The notes beneath the pieces are model-generated. The model was not told the DNA's origin and did no database searches. It worked only from the letters and a program-made list of their open reading frames with translations. 64,000 nucleotides of DNA from Saprospiraceae bacterium (GTDB taxonomy: Bacteria; Bacteroidota; Bacteroidia; Chitinophagales; Saprospiraceae), in contig JAIPBE010000001.1 of NCBI GenBank assembly GCA_021738725.1, positions 1 to 64,000 on the forward strand, written 5' to 3'. Of this stretch, positions 36,615 to 45,535 are shown piece by piece. Position 1 is the stretch's first letter; each line of letters begins with the position of its first letter. The translations under genes and the position numbers were made by a program.

Positions 36615-37217
36615 TCAGTGCATGCGATCCCCTCTCACCGGAAATCCGGCCAGCATTTCTGCTTCAAAGTCGAGGTATTCCTGCCAGCGTGACCGGACGG
36701 TCGCTGGAGCGCCATATTGGAGCGCCAGATCCAGAAATAAACGGTAATGACCGGCTTCTGCGACCATGAATTTGTGGTAGAATGCCCGCAGGTCCGGGTC
36801 CTGGAGTTCAATGGAAAGTAGCCGAAATCGTTCACAACTTCTGGCTTCGATCAGGGCACAGGTCAACAGCTTTTCAATCAATCGCTCTTCGCGTTTTCCA
36901 CCTTTGCGCTGGAAGGATAAAAGCCCGTTGACATATTCGTCCTTGCGCTGGTATCCTAGCTGGAGTCCCCGTTTTTTCAATTCCTGGAGGACCATCCGGA
37001 AATGTCCCCATTCTTCGGTAACGATGGGTGCCACCGCTTCGACCAACTCCGGATGGTCCGGATATAATTGCACCAGGGAGATACATGCGGTGGCGGCTTT
37101 CTGCTCACAGTAAGCATGATCCGTCAGGATCTCCTCCAGGCTGATACTGGCCAGATGAGTCCATCGGGGGTCTGTGGGTAGATGCAGACCCAAAACTGTC
37201 TTGCTGGTCGGTTTCAT
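36615..37217 (-). CDS. miaE: tRNA 2-methylthio-N6-isopentenyladenosine-37 hydroxylase
   Basis: MiaE is a di-iron, oxygen-dependent enzyme that hydroxylates the isopentenyl group of modified A37 in tRNA. The 200-residue helical protein has the iron-binding pairs EEWGHF (about 80) and EAGHYRLF (about 168) plus glutamates in EARSCERF, the ferritin-like pattern of the family. The ATG at 37217 is chosen because a TATCTTTG box lies 21 bases upstream and the longer frame has no conserved features. It needs MiaA and MiaB products made elsewhere. Confidence 0.9.
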   Translation of the reverse strand: MKPTSKTVLGLHLPTDPRWTHLASISLEEILTDHAYCEQKAATACISLVQLYPDHPELVEAVAPIVTEEWGHFRMVLQELKKRGLQLGYQRKDEYVNGLLSFQRKGGKREERLIEKLLTCALIEARSCERFRLLSIELQDPDLRAFYHKFMVAEAGHYRLFLDLALQYGAPATVRSRWQEYLDFEAEMLAGFPVRGDRMH

Positions 37218-37238
37218 ATTATGCTGATGGTCTGGCCG

Positions 37239-37246
37239 CAAAGATA
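37239..37246 (-). promoter_or_regulatory. -7 promoter box TATCTTTG
   Basis: An exact TAnnTTTG match lies 21 bases before the miaE ATG on the minus strand, giving a short leader. Confidence 0.6.
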
Positions 37247-37423
37247 GGGTCTGCTTCAGATGCGGGGTGGTGCGGAGATGAATAGGGGAGAATAGAATCG
37301 GGACTGAGGCAGCGTGGAAAGGCAACGGGGTCGTTCCTAAAAAGGGATGACAGATCATATAGAATATATGCGTCAATTATCCCATATTTGGGAGTAGGCA
37401 TTCAGAATGCCAAAAAGAGCAAC

Positions 37424-37972
37424 ATGGCTATTGCACCAGATTTTCATTTGACTCATCAAGGCGAGTTTGATCTGTCCCCCGCAGATGCCATATCTATATC
37501 AGATCTACTCCATGCCTCCTTTGATCAATACCCTGCCGGGAGGATCTTTTTCCCGCAGCCCCCCCATCTGCGCATCTTGTGCTGGCAGAAATCCGATCTG
37601 GTGGGACACGCCGCCGGAGTGATCCGTGAAGTTCGGGTAGGGGAACATACCATGATGGTCATGGGTGTTGCTGACCTGTGTGTAGCCGTTCCGAACCATC
37701 GACAGCATCTGGCAACAAAGATGGTGGAGCATGTATCAACCCTGGCGAAAAAGAGAGGGATCAGCCTCCTGATGGCACTATCTGGTGAAAAGGAATTTTT
37801 CAGTGATGTCGGGTTTGAGGAGATCGATCCCAAATGCACCTGGCTGGCTTATCTGGGAGGAAAAAGTCTGGGACTTTGCCGCCGCCCGCTGCATGGAGAT
37901 GTATGGGTCAAACCGTTGACGGAGCGGCCCTGGCCGGAGGGTGACCTGGACTTCCTCGGACCGATGTTTTGA
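37424..37972 (+). CDS. GNAT-fold acetyltransferase-like protein
   Basis: The 182-residue protein has the shape of a GNAT N-acyltransferase: an N-terminal strand-helix unit, VGHAAGVIREVRVG, VADLCVAVPNHRQHLATKMVEH resembling the acetyl-CoA-binding motif A, and KRGISLLMALSG with FFSDVGFEEID matching the motif B region. Acceptor and biological role are unknown. The ATG at 37424 is preferred to an upstream TTG. The upstream 200 bases hold nothing else recognisable besides the miaE promoter on the opposite strand. Confidence 0.75.
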   Translation: MAIAPDFHLTHQGEFDLSPADAISISDLLHASFDQYPAGRIFFPQPPHLRILCWQKSDLVGHAAGVIREVRVGEHTMMVMGVADLCVAVPNHRQHLATKMVEHVSTLAKKRGISLLMALSGEKEFFSDVGFEEIDPKCTWLAYLGGKSLGLCRRPLHGDVWVKPLTERPWPEGDLDFLGPMF

Positions 37973-37981
37973 CAATTTAGC

Positions 37982-37989
37982 TATCTTTG
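37982..37989 (+). promoter_or_regulatory. -7 promoter box TATCTTTG
   Basis: An exact TAnnTTTG match lies 24 bases before the ATG of the M20 dipeptidase gene and only 9 bases after the GNAT stop codon. Confidence 0.6.
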
Positions 37990-38013
37990 CGGCCTCATTA
38001 ATGAGTCCTCTGC

Positions 38014-39408
38014 ATGAAAAAAACACAAGCCTATATCCAGGAAAACAAGGATCGTTTTCTGGAAGAGCTGTTAGGGTTGCTTCGCATTCCATCCGTCAGC
38101 GCTGATCCAGCATTCAAAGCTTCTGTTGCCGAAACGGCCAAATTGGTGGCACAGCACTTGAAAAAGGCCGGTGTTCCCAAGGTGGAGGTTTGTAAAACTG
38201 CGGGGCATCCGATCGTTTACGGCGAATATATTCAGGATAAAAAATTGCTCACCGTCCTGGTCTATGGACACTATGATGTACAGCCTGCTGACCCGGTCGA
38301 ACTGTGGGATACTCCGCCTTTTGAGCCGGTGATCAAGAAGACAAAACGTCATCCTCAAGGCGCTATTTTCGCCCGGGGTGCATGTGATGATAAGGGGCAG
38401 GTCTTCATGCATATCAAAGCCTTTGAGGCCATGCGGAAGAGCAAGAATATTCCCTGTAACATCAAGTTCATGATCGAAGGGGAAGAGGAAGTGGGCTCGG
38501 TGAATCTGGAGAAGTTCTGCAAAAAGGAAAAGAAGAAACTGGCCTGTGATATGGTCCTCATATCGGATACCTCCATCCTCGACAACAAGGTACCTTCCAT
38601 TACCACCGGTTTGCGGGGCTTGACCTATCTGGAAGTGGAGGTGACTGGTCCGAATCGCGATCTGCATTCCGGGGTATATGGCGGAGCTGTGGCGAATCCC
38701 ATCAATGTATTGGCCAAAATGATCGCCGACCTGCAGAACAAACGCGGCGAGATCACCATTCCGGGGTTCTATGACGATGTAGATATCGTGAGTAAGGAAG
38801 AACGGAAGGCCATGAATCAGGCCCCGTATGATGAAAAGGCCTACATGCGCGATCTGGGTGTCAAAGCGCTCCTCGGGGAGAAAGGCTATACCACACTGGA
38901 GAGGACCAGTATCCGTCCGACACTGGATGTGAATGGTATCTGGGGCGGATATACCGGCGATGGCGCGAAAACGGTGTTGCCGTCAAAGGCCTTCGCCAAG
39001 AGCAGTATGCGTCTGGTGCCACATCAAGATCCGGTGAAGATCTTCAAGTTGTTCAAGCAACACTTTGAAGCCGTCGCACCAGCATATGTCAAGGTCAAGA
39101 TCACCCCACATCATGGGGGCGACGCGGCGGTCACACCGACTGATTCCGCCGAATACAAAGCTGCAGAATGGGCCATGACCCAAACGTTCGGAAAGGCGCC
39201 GATTCCTGTTCGCAGCGGAGGGAGCATCCCGATCGTAGCCCTTTTTGAAACGGTACTCAATGCCAAGTCGGTCCTTCTTGGGTTTGGCCTGGACAGTGAT
39301 GCTATTCATTCTCCGAATGAACATTTTGGTCTGTTCAACTTTTATAAGGGGATCGAAACCATTCCATATTTCTATCAACAATACGCCGTATTAAAACAGA
39401 AAAAATGA
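38014..39408 (+). CDS. M20 family dipeptidase
   Basis: The 464-residue metallopeptidase cuts dipeptides or short peptides in the cytoplasm. The di-zinc motifs are present: VYGHYDVQP (about 88-96), the bridging aspartate in ARGACDDKG, the general base pair EGEEEVGS near 150, and a C-terminal histidine in DAIHSPNEHF. A lid/dimerisation domain lies between about 190 and 320. Length and order match the carnosinase-like (CNDP) dipeptidases. It overlaps the FKBP gene by four bases. Confidence 0.93.
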   Translation: MKKTQAYIQENKDRFLEELLGLLRIPSVSADPAFKASVAETAKLVAQHLKKAGVPKVEVCKTAGHPIVYGEYIQDKKLLTVLVYGHYDVQPADPVELWDTPPFEPVIKKTKRHPQGAIFARGACDDKGQVFMHIKAFEAMRKSKNIPCNIKFMIEGEEEVGSVNLEKFCKKEKKKLACDMVLISDTSILDNKVPSITTGLRGLTYLEVEVTGPNRDLHSGVYGGAVANPINVLAKMIADLQNKRGEITIPGFYDDVDIVSKEERKAMNQAPYDEKAYMRDLGVKALLGEKGYTTLERTSIRPTLDVNGIWGGYTGDGAKTVLPSKAFAKSSMRLVPHQDPVKIFKLFKQHFEAVAPAYVKVKITPHHGGDAAVTPTDSAEYKAAEWAMTQTFGKAPIPVRSGGSIPIVALFETVLNAKSVLLGFGLDSDAIHSPNEHFGLFNFYKGIETIPYFYQQYAVLKQKK

Positions 39409-40079
39409 GGACATACACCATTGCCATGAAGCCTTTCATACTACTGACCGGATTCATGATTTTCAACAACCACACAACTAACGCACAGCAAATGGATTCA
39501 TTGAGTTACAGTTTAGGCATTCTTGTCGGTGACAACCTGTCCAAGCAAGGATTTGAGAAATTGGACGTAGCCTCCCTTGCGGATGGGCTGAAAGCAGCGA
39601 TCACGAAGAGCGATATGAAGCTCGATCAGGCCACTGCCAATCAGGTCGTTCAGGACTACATGCAAAAAAAGGAAGAAGCCAAATTTTCAGATGCCCTGGC
39701 TGATGCAGCTGCATTCTTCGCAGAAAATGGCAAAAAGCCAGGTGTGACCACCTTGCCAAGTGGCCTTCAATACGAAGTGATCCAATCTGGGACAGGTGCG
39801 AGCCCAGGCCTGACGGATAAGGTGACCACGCATTACCATGGTACATTGCTGGATGGCACCGTTTTCGACAGCTCTGTCGATCGGGGAGAGCCTGCCTCTT
39901 TTCCGGTTAATGGCGTGATCAAAGGCTGGACAGAAGCTCTTCAGCTGATGAAAGTCGGTGACAAGTGGCGCCTGTACGTGCCTTCTGATCTGGCCTATGG
40001 GTCAAGAGGTGCTGGAGCGAAGATCCCACCCTTCACTCCGTTGATCTTCGAAGTGGAATTGATCAGCATCGACAAGTAA
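39405..40079 (+). CDS. FKBP-type peptidyl-prolyl isomerase (Mip/FklB-like), exported
   Basis: The 224-residue protein has a signal-like hydrophobic start, an N-terminal helical dimerisation region (about 25-105) and a C-terminal FKBP domain with VTTHYHGTLLDGTVFDSS and GVIKGWTEALQLMKVGDKW. Such proteins catalyse proline isomerisation and help fold envelope proteins. The first ATG overlaps the dipeptidase stop; a second at 39426 would shorten the signal region and is also plausible. A strong terminator follows. Confidence 0.9.
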   Translation: MRTYTIAMKPFILLTGFMIFNNHTTNAQQMDSLSYSLGILVGDNLSKQGFEKLDVASLADGLKAAITKSDMKLDQATANQVVQDYMQKKEEAKFSDALADAAAFFAENGKKPGVTTLPSGLQYEVIQSGTGASPGLTDKVTTHYHGTLLDGTVFDSSVDRGEPASFPVNGVIKGWTEALQLMKVGDKWRLYVPSDLAYGSRGAGAKIPPFTPLIFEVELISIDK

Positions 40080-40100
40080 GCGTTCGAAAAGAACCATGAA

Positions 40101-40134
40101 CAGAAAAGGCCCTTGCATGCAAGGGCCTTTTCTG
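40101..40134. terminator. Perfect palindromic bidirectional terminator
   Basis: The 34 bases read CAGAAAAGGCCCTTGCATG and then the exact reverse complement, giving a perfect hairpin with A/T runs on both sides. It sits between the FKBP gene (plus) and the arginine decarboxylase gene (minus) and can end both transcripts. Confidence 0.88.
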
Positions 40135-40147
40135 TTTTAATCGTGGA

Positions 40148-41557
40148 TCACCCTCCGGGCAAATACCCCAGGATTTTCAGCATGCTTTCCGCAGTTTGCT
40201 CTTCATAGACTAGATAGTCCACGAGATTGCCCATTTCGTCCCGGTCCACAATAACATGTTTAGGAGACGGGATGAGGCAGTGTTTGATCCCCCCAAAGCC
40301 ACTGATGGAATCCTGATAGGCACCGGTGTGGAAAAAACCGATATAAAGCGGTTCTACATCTTCTGGCTCGATCCGAGGGAGGTAGACCTGGTTTTCGTGC
40401 ACTTCAGAGTTGTAATAGTCTGAGTTGTCACAACTGAGACCGCCGATATTCACACGGTGATATTCATTTTCCCATTTATTGACTGGTAAAAGGATGAATC
40501 GTTCCGAGATCCCCCAACTGTCGGGCAAGGTGTTCATGAGTGAATTGTCGATCATATACCACGTCTCCGCATCATTCTGTTTCTTTTGTGCGATGACAGA
40601 GAAGATGGTAGCGCCACTTTCGCCAACCGTGTATTTACCAAATTCTGTAAAAATATCCGGTTCCGGAATGCCGTCATCTTCGCACGCTTGCTGGATCATA
40701 CTGACGATCTCTTTGACCATGTATTTGTAGTCGTATTCAAAGCTCAGTGTGTTACGGATGGGCATCCCACCGCCAATGTTGATCGCTTTCAGGTCTGGGC
40801 AGATCTTTTTGAGTTCACTATAGAGCTTGATGGCTTTCTTCAATTCACCCCAGTAATAGATCGTATCCTTGATGCCGGTATCCACAAAGAAGTGGAGCAT
40901 CTTCAACTTCAACTTGGGATTGTTCGCGATCCGCTCCTGATAGTAGGGGATCACTTCAGTAGCCCGAAAACCTAAACGGGAGGTGTAGAACTCAAAGTTG
41001 GGCTCTTCATCTGTAGCGACACGTATCCCAAGCTTGCATTCGCCTTTGACCAGCTCTTCATAGTTGGCCAGTTCATCCGGATGATCCAGTACAGGGATGA
41101 CATTATAGAACCCGTCATTGATCAGGCTGGCGATCTTTTCTGTGTATGCTCGGGGCTTGAATCCGTTATTGATGATAATAGAATCCTTGCGCAGTTTTCC
41201 TGCGGTATGCAAGTTTCGGAGTAGGTCAATATCAAAGGAAGAAGAGGTTTCGAGATGTACATCGTGCTGCATGACCTCATCCAGGATATAGCGAAAGTGA
41301 TTGCTCTTTGTGCAGTAGCAATAATAGTACTCGCCACCATAGTTCAGGGATTTGATGGCGCGATTGAAGATGTTCTTTGCCTTTTTGATCTGGGCGCCGA
41401 TGCGGGGCAGATAGGTCAGCTTCAGGGGTGTCCCATACTTCTGGATCAGATGCATCACCGAAAAGTTATGGAAGGTCAAATACCCATTCTCAATATCAAA
41501 TCCCTCCTGCGGAAAGTCAAAGGTCTGATCGATCAGGTCGAAATACTTATTCTTCAT
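40148..41557 (-). CDS. speA: Arginine decarboxylase, alanine-racemase-fold type
   Basis: The 469-residue protein is a PLP enzyme of the fold III (ornithine/arginine/diaminopimelate decarboxylase) class. The PLP lysine is expected at Lys84 in YCYCTKSNH. INIGGGMPIRN provides the phosphate-binding glycines, and LSCDNSDYYN is the catalytic cysteine/aspartate region. It is shorter than the 630-residue enterobacterial SpeA and matches the Bacteroidota form, which makes agmatine as the first step of spermidine synthesis. Family members differ in substrate, so the arginine assignment is from family knowledge. Confidence 0.85.
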   Translation of the reverse strand: MKNKYFDLIDQTFDFPQEGFDIENGYLTFHNFSVMHLIQKYGTPLKLTYLPRIGAQIKKAKNIFNRAIKSLNYGGEYYYCYCTKSNHFRYILDEVMQHDVHLETSSSFDIDLLRNLHTAGKLRKDSIIINNGFKPRAYTEKIASLINDGFYNVIPVLDHPDELANYEELVKGECKLGIRVATDEEPNFEFYTSRLGFRATEVIPYYQERIANNPKLKLKMLHFFVDTGIKDTIYYWGELKKAIKLYSELKKICPDLKAINIGGGMPIRNTLSFEYDYKYMVKEIVSMIQQACEDDGIPEPDIFTEFGKYTVGESGATIFSVIAQKKQNDAETWYMIDNSLMNTLPDSWGISERFILLPVNKWENEYHRVNIGGLSCDNSDYYNSEVHENQVYLPRIEPEDVEPLYIGFFHTGAYQDSISGFGGIKHCLIPSPKHVIVDRDEMGNLVDYLVYEEQTAESMLKILGYLPGG

Positions 41558-41608
41558 AGGTCAGGAGCTGCGAATTGGATAAAGGTAAACCTGAAAGGCA
41601 CCGCAATA

Positions 41609-41643
41609 ATAAAAAATCCTGCCCCCTTTAGAGAGGGCAGGAC
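41609..41643 (-). terminator. Terminator after the TraR/DksA-like gene
   Basis: CCTGCCC (41618-41624) and GGGCAGG (41635-41641) form a seven-pair stem, and on the minus strand it is followed by ATTTTTTATTATT. It lies about 55 bases after the stop of the TraR/DksA-like gene. Confidence 0.7.
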
Positions 41644-41695
41644 AGAATGACTTCAAAAAGTGCCTGAAAGCAATGGAACGACAGATGTGATCTCC

Positions 41696-42160
41696 TTAAT
41701 CGTCGCCACCATCCGATTCTTTGATCGGGTTGACACCCGAGTATGCACCTTTAAATGGCTCCTGCGCCATCAATTTCTTTTCCTCCTCCTTGCCGAGCAC
41801 ACTTTTGGTAGCATGCGGGACAAGTTGCAGGCGTTCTTTGCTGATCAACTTTCCGGTAACAGAACAAATACCATAAGTCTTGATTCTGATCCGAAACAGA
41901 GCCGCTTCCAGGTTCTGGATAAAATGCTGTTGGCGGGAGATCATCCTGCTCATCATTTCAATCTCAGTGTGCAGGCTACTATCGTCAAAAAGATCACCAC
42001 TGTTCTTATTGTTGGTGTTCTCACTCATTTCAGATAATTGGCTTTGCATGAACTCCAGTTCATTGCGTGCCTTGGTCAATTTTTCATTGACGAGGAGACG
42101 AAACTCTTCCAATTCAGCATCCGAATATCGGGTAGCTTCTGGCGATGAGGTGTTTTCCAT
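41696..42160 (-). CDS. TraR/DksA-like protein with incomplete zinc finger
   Basis: The 154-residue protein has the coiled-coil hairpin (about 15-95) and globular tail typical of TraR/DksA proteins, which bind RNA polymerase through the secondary channel. The usual four-cysteine zinc finger is reduced to YGICSVTGKLISKERLQLVPHAT near 110-132, with only one of the expected cysteines. Similar Bacteroidota proteins are annotated in the family, so the zinc is probably dispensable in this branch. A role in transcription control is inferred. A 140-base leader separates the ATG from its -7 box. Confidence 0.8.
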   Translation of the reverse strand: MENTSSPEATRYSDAELEEFRLLVNEKLTKARNELEFMQSQLSEMSENTNNKNSGDLFDDSSLHTEIEMMSRMISRQQHFIQNLEAALFRIRIKTYGICSVTGKLISKERLQLVPHATKSVLGKEEEKKLMAQEPFKGAYSGVNPIKESDGGDD

Positions 42161-42309
42161 TCTATTGGATTATGTTGAATACAAAGGCAACAATGTTTTG
42201 CTGCCGAAATGCCCCAATAACGGCAAAACAAGTTGAAAAGTTTCCCAGAGTGCCTTTAAACCCACTCCAGTTCACTGTAGACCTGACGTTATGCCGTATA
42301 ATTTCGGTG

Positions 42310-42317
42310 CAAATGTA
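42310..42317 (-). promoter_or_regulatory. -7 promoter box TACATTTG
   Basis: An exact TAnnTTTG match on the minus strand, about 150 bases before the TraR/DksA-like ATG. If used, it gives an unusually long leader for this genome. Confidence 0.4.
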
Positions 42318-42408
42318 CACTCTCACTCCTGAAAACGGGAATAAATTTTCGTTTGACTTAGAAGTGCAAATAGGTGAAAATGAATGAATCTTTGCATAAA
42401 ATTTCTGC

Positions 42409-42996
42409 ATGTTTCATCCTGCATCCAGATTAAAGAACAAAAGCACACGCATAGGATTGGGCGTGTACGCGACGGCATTCATTCCCACTGGAACCATCAC
42501 CTATATCCGCGATCAGCTGGAGATCGTGATCGATGACGCTCAGTATGCTCGTTTGCCCGTGTCCTTGCAAGGGCCGGTCGAACGATACGCCTATGTGGAT
42601 GAGGCGGGTTGTCGGGTGCTGAGTTGGGATCTTGGGAAATATGTCAATCATTGTTGTTTTCCCAATACCATGACTACTGGCTTCGGCTTTGAGATCGCCA
42701 TTCAGGATATCCTGCCTGGAGAGGAGATCACTGATGAATACGGTCTGTTCAATCTGGAGTCCCCGATGTCGTTATCCTGTTCCAAGCCAGGCTGCCGCGG
42801 GGTGGTCTCGACGAGCGATCTGGACCAGTATTACCCGCAATGGGATCAGCAGGTCAAGGCTGCTTTGACCCGCTTGAAAGAGGTAGATCAACCCTTGTGG
42901 GATCTGGTGGATGCGAATCTGGAGAAGCGGATCCAGGATTTCTTCGCAGATCCTGAGCAACATTATCCATCTTTGCAACAGGTTAAACGCCGGTAA
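42409..42996 (+). CDS. SET-domain protein, putative lysine methyltransferase
   Basis: The 195-residue protein carries the core SET motifs of protein lysine methyltransferases: GLGVYATAFIPTGTI (about 16-30), KYVNHCCFPNT (about 77-87, the NHSCxPN knot) and GEEITDEYG (104-112, with the tyrosine). A CSKPGC pair around 124-129 resembles the post-SET zinc cysteines. SET proteins are a minority in bacteria; targets here are unknown, with ribosomal or translation proteins as possibilities given trmD immediately downstream. A weak AATCTTTG box (42387-42394) precedes it. Confidence 0.82.
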   Translation: MFHPASRLKNKSTRIGLGVYATAFIPTGTITYIRDQLEIVIDDAQYARLPVSLQGPVERYAYVDEAGCRVLSWDLGKYVNHCCFPNTMTTGFGFEIAIQDILPGEEITDEYGLFNLESPMSLSCSKPGCRGVVSTSDLDQYYPQWDQQVKAALTRLKEVDQPLWDLVDANLEKRIQDFFADPEQHYPSLQQVKRR

Positions 42997-43011
42997 CAGA
43001 CCGGCCTCTAC

Positions 43012-43704
43012 GTGCTGCATATTGATATTATTACCGTTGTTCCCGAATTACTGGCCAGCCCACTCAGCCATTCCATTCTGGGCCGGGCGAAGGACCGGGG
43101 ATTATTGGAAGTGGACATCGTCGACCTTCGGACCTATGGCCTGGGCAAGCATCATCAGGTCGATGACTATGCATTCGGCGGTGGTGCCGGTATGGTGATG
43201 ATGCCCGAACCGCTCATGACCTGTATCGAAGACCTCTGTTCCAGACGTACCTATGATGAGATCATTTATATGGCACCGGATGGGGAACAGCTGGATCAAC
43301 GCATGGCGAACAAATTGTCGCTGGCGGGCAATCTGATGTTGATCTGCGGCCACTACAAAGGCATCGACGAGCGCATTCGTGAACACGTGGTCACCAAAGA
43401 GATCAGCATTGGCGATTATGTGCTCAGTGGGGGCGAACTGGCCGCAGCCGTAGTCGTTGATGCCGTTGGACGTTTGTTGCCCGGCGTGCTGAATGATGAA
43501 ACATCCGCATTGTTTGACTCCTTTCAGGATGGCCTGGTGGCGCCACCGGCATATACCCGGCCGGCAGAATTTCGGGGATGGAAAGTGCCAGGTATTCTCC
43601 TGTCCGGCAACCTGGGTGCGATCGATCAATGGCGACATGATGAAGCCGTGAAAAGGACCCGTCAACGTCGTCCGAATCTTTTAGACAATGATCAGCAAGA
43701 TTAA
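43012..43704 (+). CDS. trmD: tRNA (guanine37-N1)-methyltransferase
   Basis: TrmD methylates N1 of G37 in tRNAs that read CNN-type codons, which prevents frameshifting. The 230-residue protein has the SPOUT knot with LRTYGLGKHHQVDDYAFGGG (about 39-58), VDDYAFGGGAGMVM, LICGHYKGIDERI and ISIGDYVLSGGELAA. The start is GTG at 43012, giving HIDIITVVPELL. The overlapping downstream gene begins 17 bases before its end. The usual partners rimM, rplS and rpsP are not adjacent. Confidence 0.95.
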   Translation: MLHIDIITVVPELLASPLSHSILGRAKDRGLLEVDIVDLRTYGLGKHHQVDDYAFGGGAGMVMMPEPLMTCIEDLCSRRTYDEIIYMAPDGEQLDQRMANKLSLAGNLMLICGHYKGIDERIREHVVTKEISIGDYVLSGGELAAAVVVDAVGRLLPGVLNDETSALFDSFQDGLVAPPAYTRPAEFRGWKVPGILLSGNLGAIDQWRHDEAVKRTRQRRPNLLDNDQQD

Positions 43705-44590
43705 GTTCCTTTCCACTGTTTCGGCATGCTGGCTTTTGAGCATGGTCTGCATCGCCCAAACACCCGAATGGTGGTCAGATAATGTGGGTTGGGACGGTGT
43801 GACGGCTTATCAGCATTATCTTGAATTGACGCCGACAGGTATGGGCCCGAACGCTATGCCGGTGCCCGATCTTCATCAGCAATGGGATACGTTGACGTCC
43901 TTTACGCTGTCGGGAATGTCTCATTTTCGAGAGGGAGAAATAACGTTGAATGCAGATATGGATCTCCGATGGCAGCCCAGTTCCTGGGTGCGCTTGCGGA
44001 TACACCTGGTTCCCCTGGAGTGGTATCAGACCAGCCATTCGCTCAAGACGTTACGCCGTGTACATTTTCTCTCCTATGACCAGCAATGGGCCGGAGGGGA
44101 TATTTATGTAGAATCAGCCATACGGATCCCACAGGAATGGACCCCGGGTATCAAAACAGAGTTGCGGGTCGGGGTGAAAACAGCTTCCGGGACCAATCTG
44201 GGGGCTGCGCGCTTTACAGACACACCCGGCTATTTCTTTGATCTCGATGTGGCCGGCAACCTGAAGCAATCTCCGGCCTGGGATTGGGAAGCAATGCTGG
44301 GATTTTATGCCTATCAAACCTATGAGGACGACCACCGACAAAATGACTGTGTTCTGTTTGGTGGAAGTGTGGGTTGGTCCCGCTCCAGATGGTCCATTCG
44401 AGGTGAAATGAGAGGATATTGGGGGTATTTGCAGGACAATGACCACCCGGTACTGGCCCAATTGGAAACGCGATGGGGCGAGGTGAATGGCCCCTGGCAA
44501 CTCATCGTGAAAGCGAGTACGGGCATCCTGGACTGGCCTTATACTTCCTTCCAATGTGGCGTTAGAAGGGTCTTTTTTCTAGGTAAATAA
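43688..44590 (+). CDS. Exported protein of unknown function
   Basis: The 300-residue product has a signal peptide (FLSTVSACWLLSMVCIAQ) and a mature part rich in tryptophan, tyrosine and alternating hydrophobic residues, consistent with an outer-membrane barrel or beta-rich envelope protein. No known domain was identified. Translation probably depends on trmD, with which it overlaps by 17 bases. Its 3' end overlaps the opposing UbiA-like gene by 12 bases. Confidence 0.7.
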   Translation: MISKIKFLSTVSACWLLSMVCIAQTPEWWSDNVGWDGVTAYQHYLELTPTGMGPNAMPVPDLHQQWDTLTSFTLSGMSHFREGEITLNADMDLRWQPSSWVRLRIHLVPLEWYQTSHSLKTLRRVHFLSYDQQWAGGDIYVESAIRIPQEWTPGIKTELRVGVKTASGTNLGAARFTDTPGYFFDLDVAGNLKQSPAWDWEAMLGFYAYQTYEDDHRQNDCVLFGGSVGWSRSRWSIRGEMRGYWGYLQDNDHPVLAQLETRWGEVNGPWQLIVKASTGILDWPYTSFQCGVRRVFFLGK

Positions 44591-45535
44591 AACGTTGCTG
44601 ATCCAGTAGAGCAGGAGGGTGATCAGCCAGGGGAGGTACATTACCCCATCGATGATCAAACTGAAATAATATTCCGGTTTGTCTCGATGTGTTCGGATGA
44701 GGAGGATGCCGCTGATCAGGAGGGCAACAATATTTCCGGTCAAAGCAACCCATTCGGAGGCAGCAGTGATACCAATCGTTAAGTCGATGAACAGACTTAG
44801 CGTGAGGGCCAGTAGCCCCAGGCGTAGACATGCCGGCCAACCCAGCAGAAGCGGGAGTGTCAATGTATGATGCTCTTCGTCCGACAAGAGATCGCGCAGA
44901 TCAAAGGGCAGGGTGATGGCAAAAATGAATAGCGCCCGGGATAAAAAATGCCAACCGACCCCGGGCCAGTCGGGATAGGCGCTCGATTCAGCCCAGGGCA
45001 ACAGGACCGTCGTGGTGGCCCATGTCATACTGATTAAAAAGATCTTCAGTCCGGGGATATCCCGAATGCGACGATTTTTGTTGATCGGGAGGATATAGGC
45101 AACAGATAATGCGCCTCCCAGTGCTCCGAAGATCTGGCCTGCATAGGTGAGATCCAGAAAAGCGTAGAAAGAGGCCAGTCCACCCACCAGTATCATCCAT
45201 GGCCACCAGGCTTGAAGGGAACGAACATGGGAAAGCCGTTGAGAGGAGAGCACATGGATGCCCACCCATCGATGGAGGGAATAAGCAGTAAGCGTGCCTG
45301 CAAATACAAAGATCAGTAAGGGAATCGAGGCATCGGTCTGATTGTACAGCGCAAGCGTTTGCATGCACAGTGCGGTGGCAGCCCCGGCCACCCAGACATG
45401 ACTATAGATCAACGTATGGCTCCAACGATCAAAACAGGCCGGTCTACCCGTCGATTCAGAAGTATTTGAAGTTGTGTTGGTTGGTGATCTTTTGGACACT
45501 GTAGAAGAGCAGTTGTACCAAATGAGCGATGTCAT
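44579..45535 (-). CDS. UbiA-like integral membrane protein
   Basis: The frame gives up to 318 residues with seven to nine membrane helices. FDLRDLLSDEEHH near residue 215 resembles the second aspartate-rich motif of UbiA prenyltransferases, but the first (NDxxD) is replaced by SLHRWVG, so activity is doubtful. The start is uncertain. The ATG at 45535 overlaps the M42 gene by 80 bases; a TTG at 45412 is an alternative, although the FDRWSHTLIYSHVW stretch before it looks family-like. It is not close to the true UbiA at 58414. A role in prenyl transfer is inference only. Confidence 0.65.
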   Translation of the reverse strand: MTSLIWYNCSSTVSKRSPTNTTSNTSESTGRPACFDRWSHTLIYSHVWVAGAATALCMQTLALYNQTDASIPLLIFVFAGTLTAYSLHRWVGIHVLSSQRLSHVRSLQAWWPWMILVGGLASFYAFLDLTYAGQIFGALGGALSVAYILPINKNRRIRDIPGLKIFLISMTWATTTVLLPWAESSAYPDWPGVGWHFLSRALFIFAITLPFDLRDLLSDEEHHTLTLPLLLGWPACLRLGLLALTLSLFIDLTIGITAASEWVALTGNIVALLISGILLIRTHRDKPEYYFSLIIDGVMYLPWLITLLLYWISNVLFT

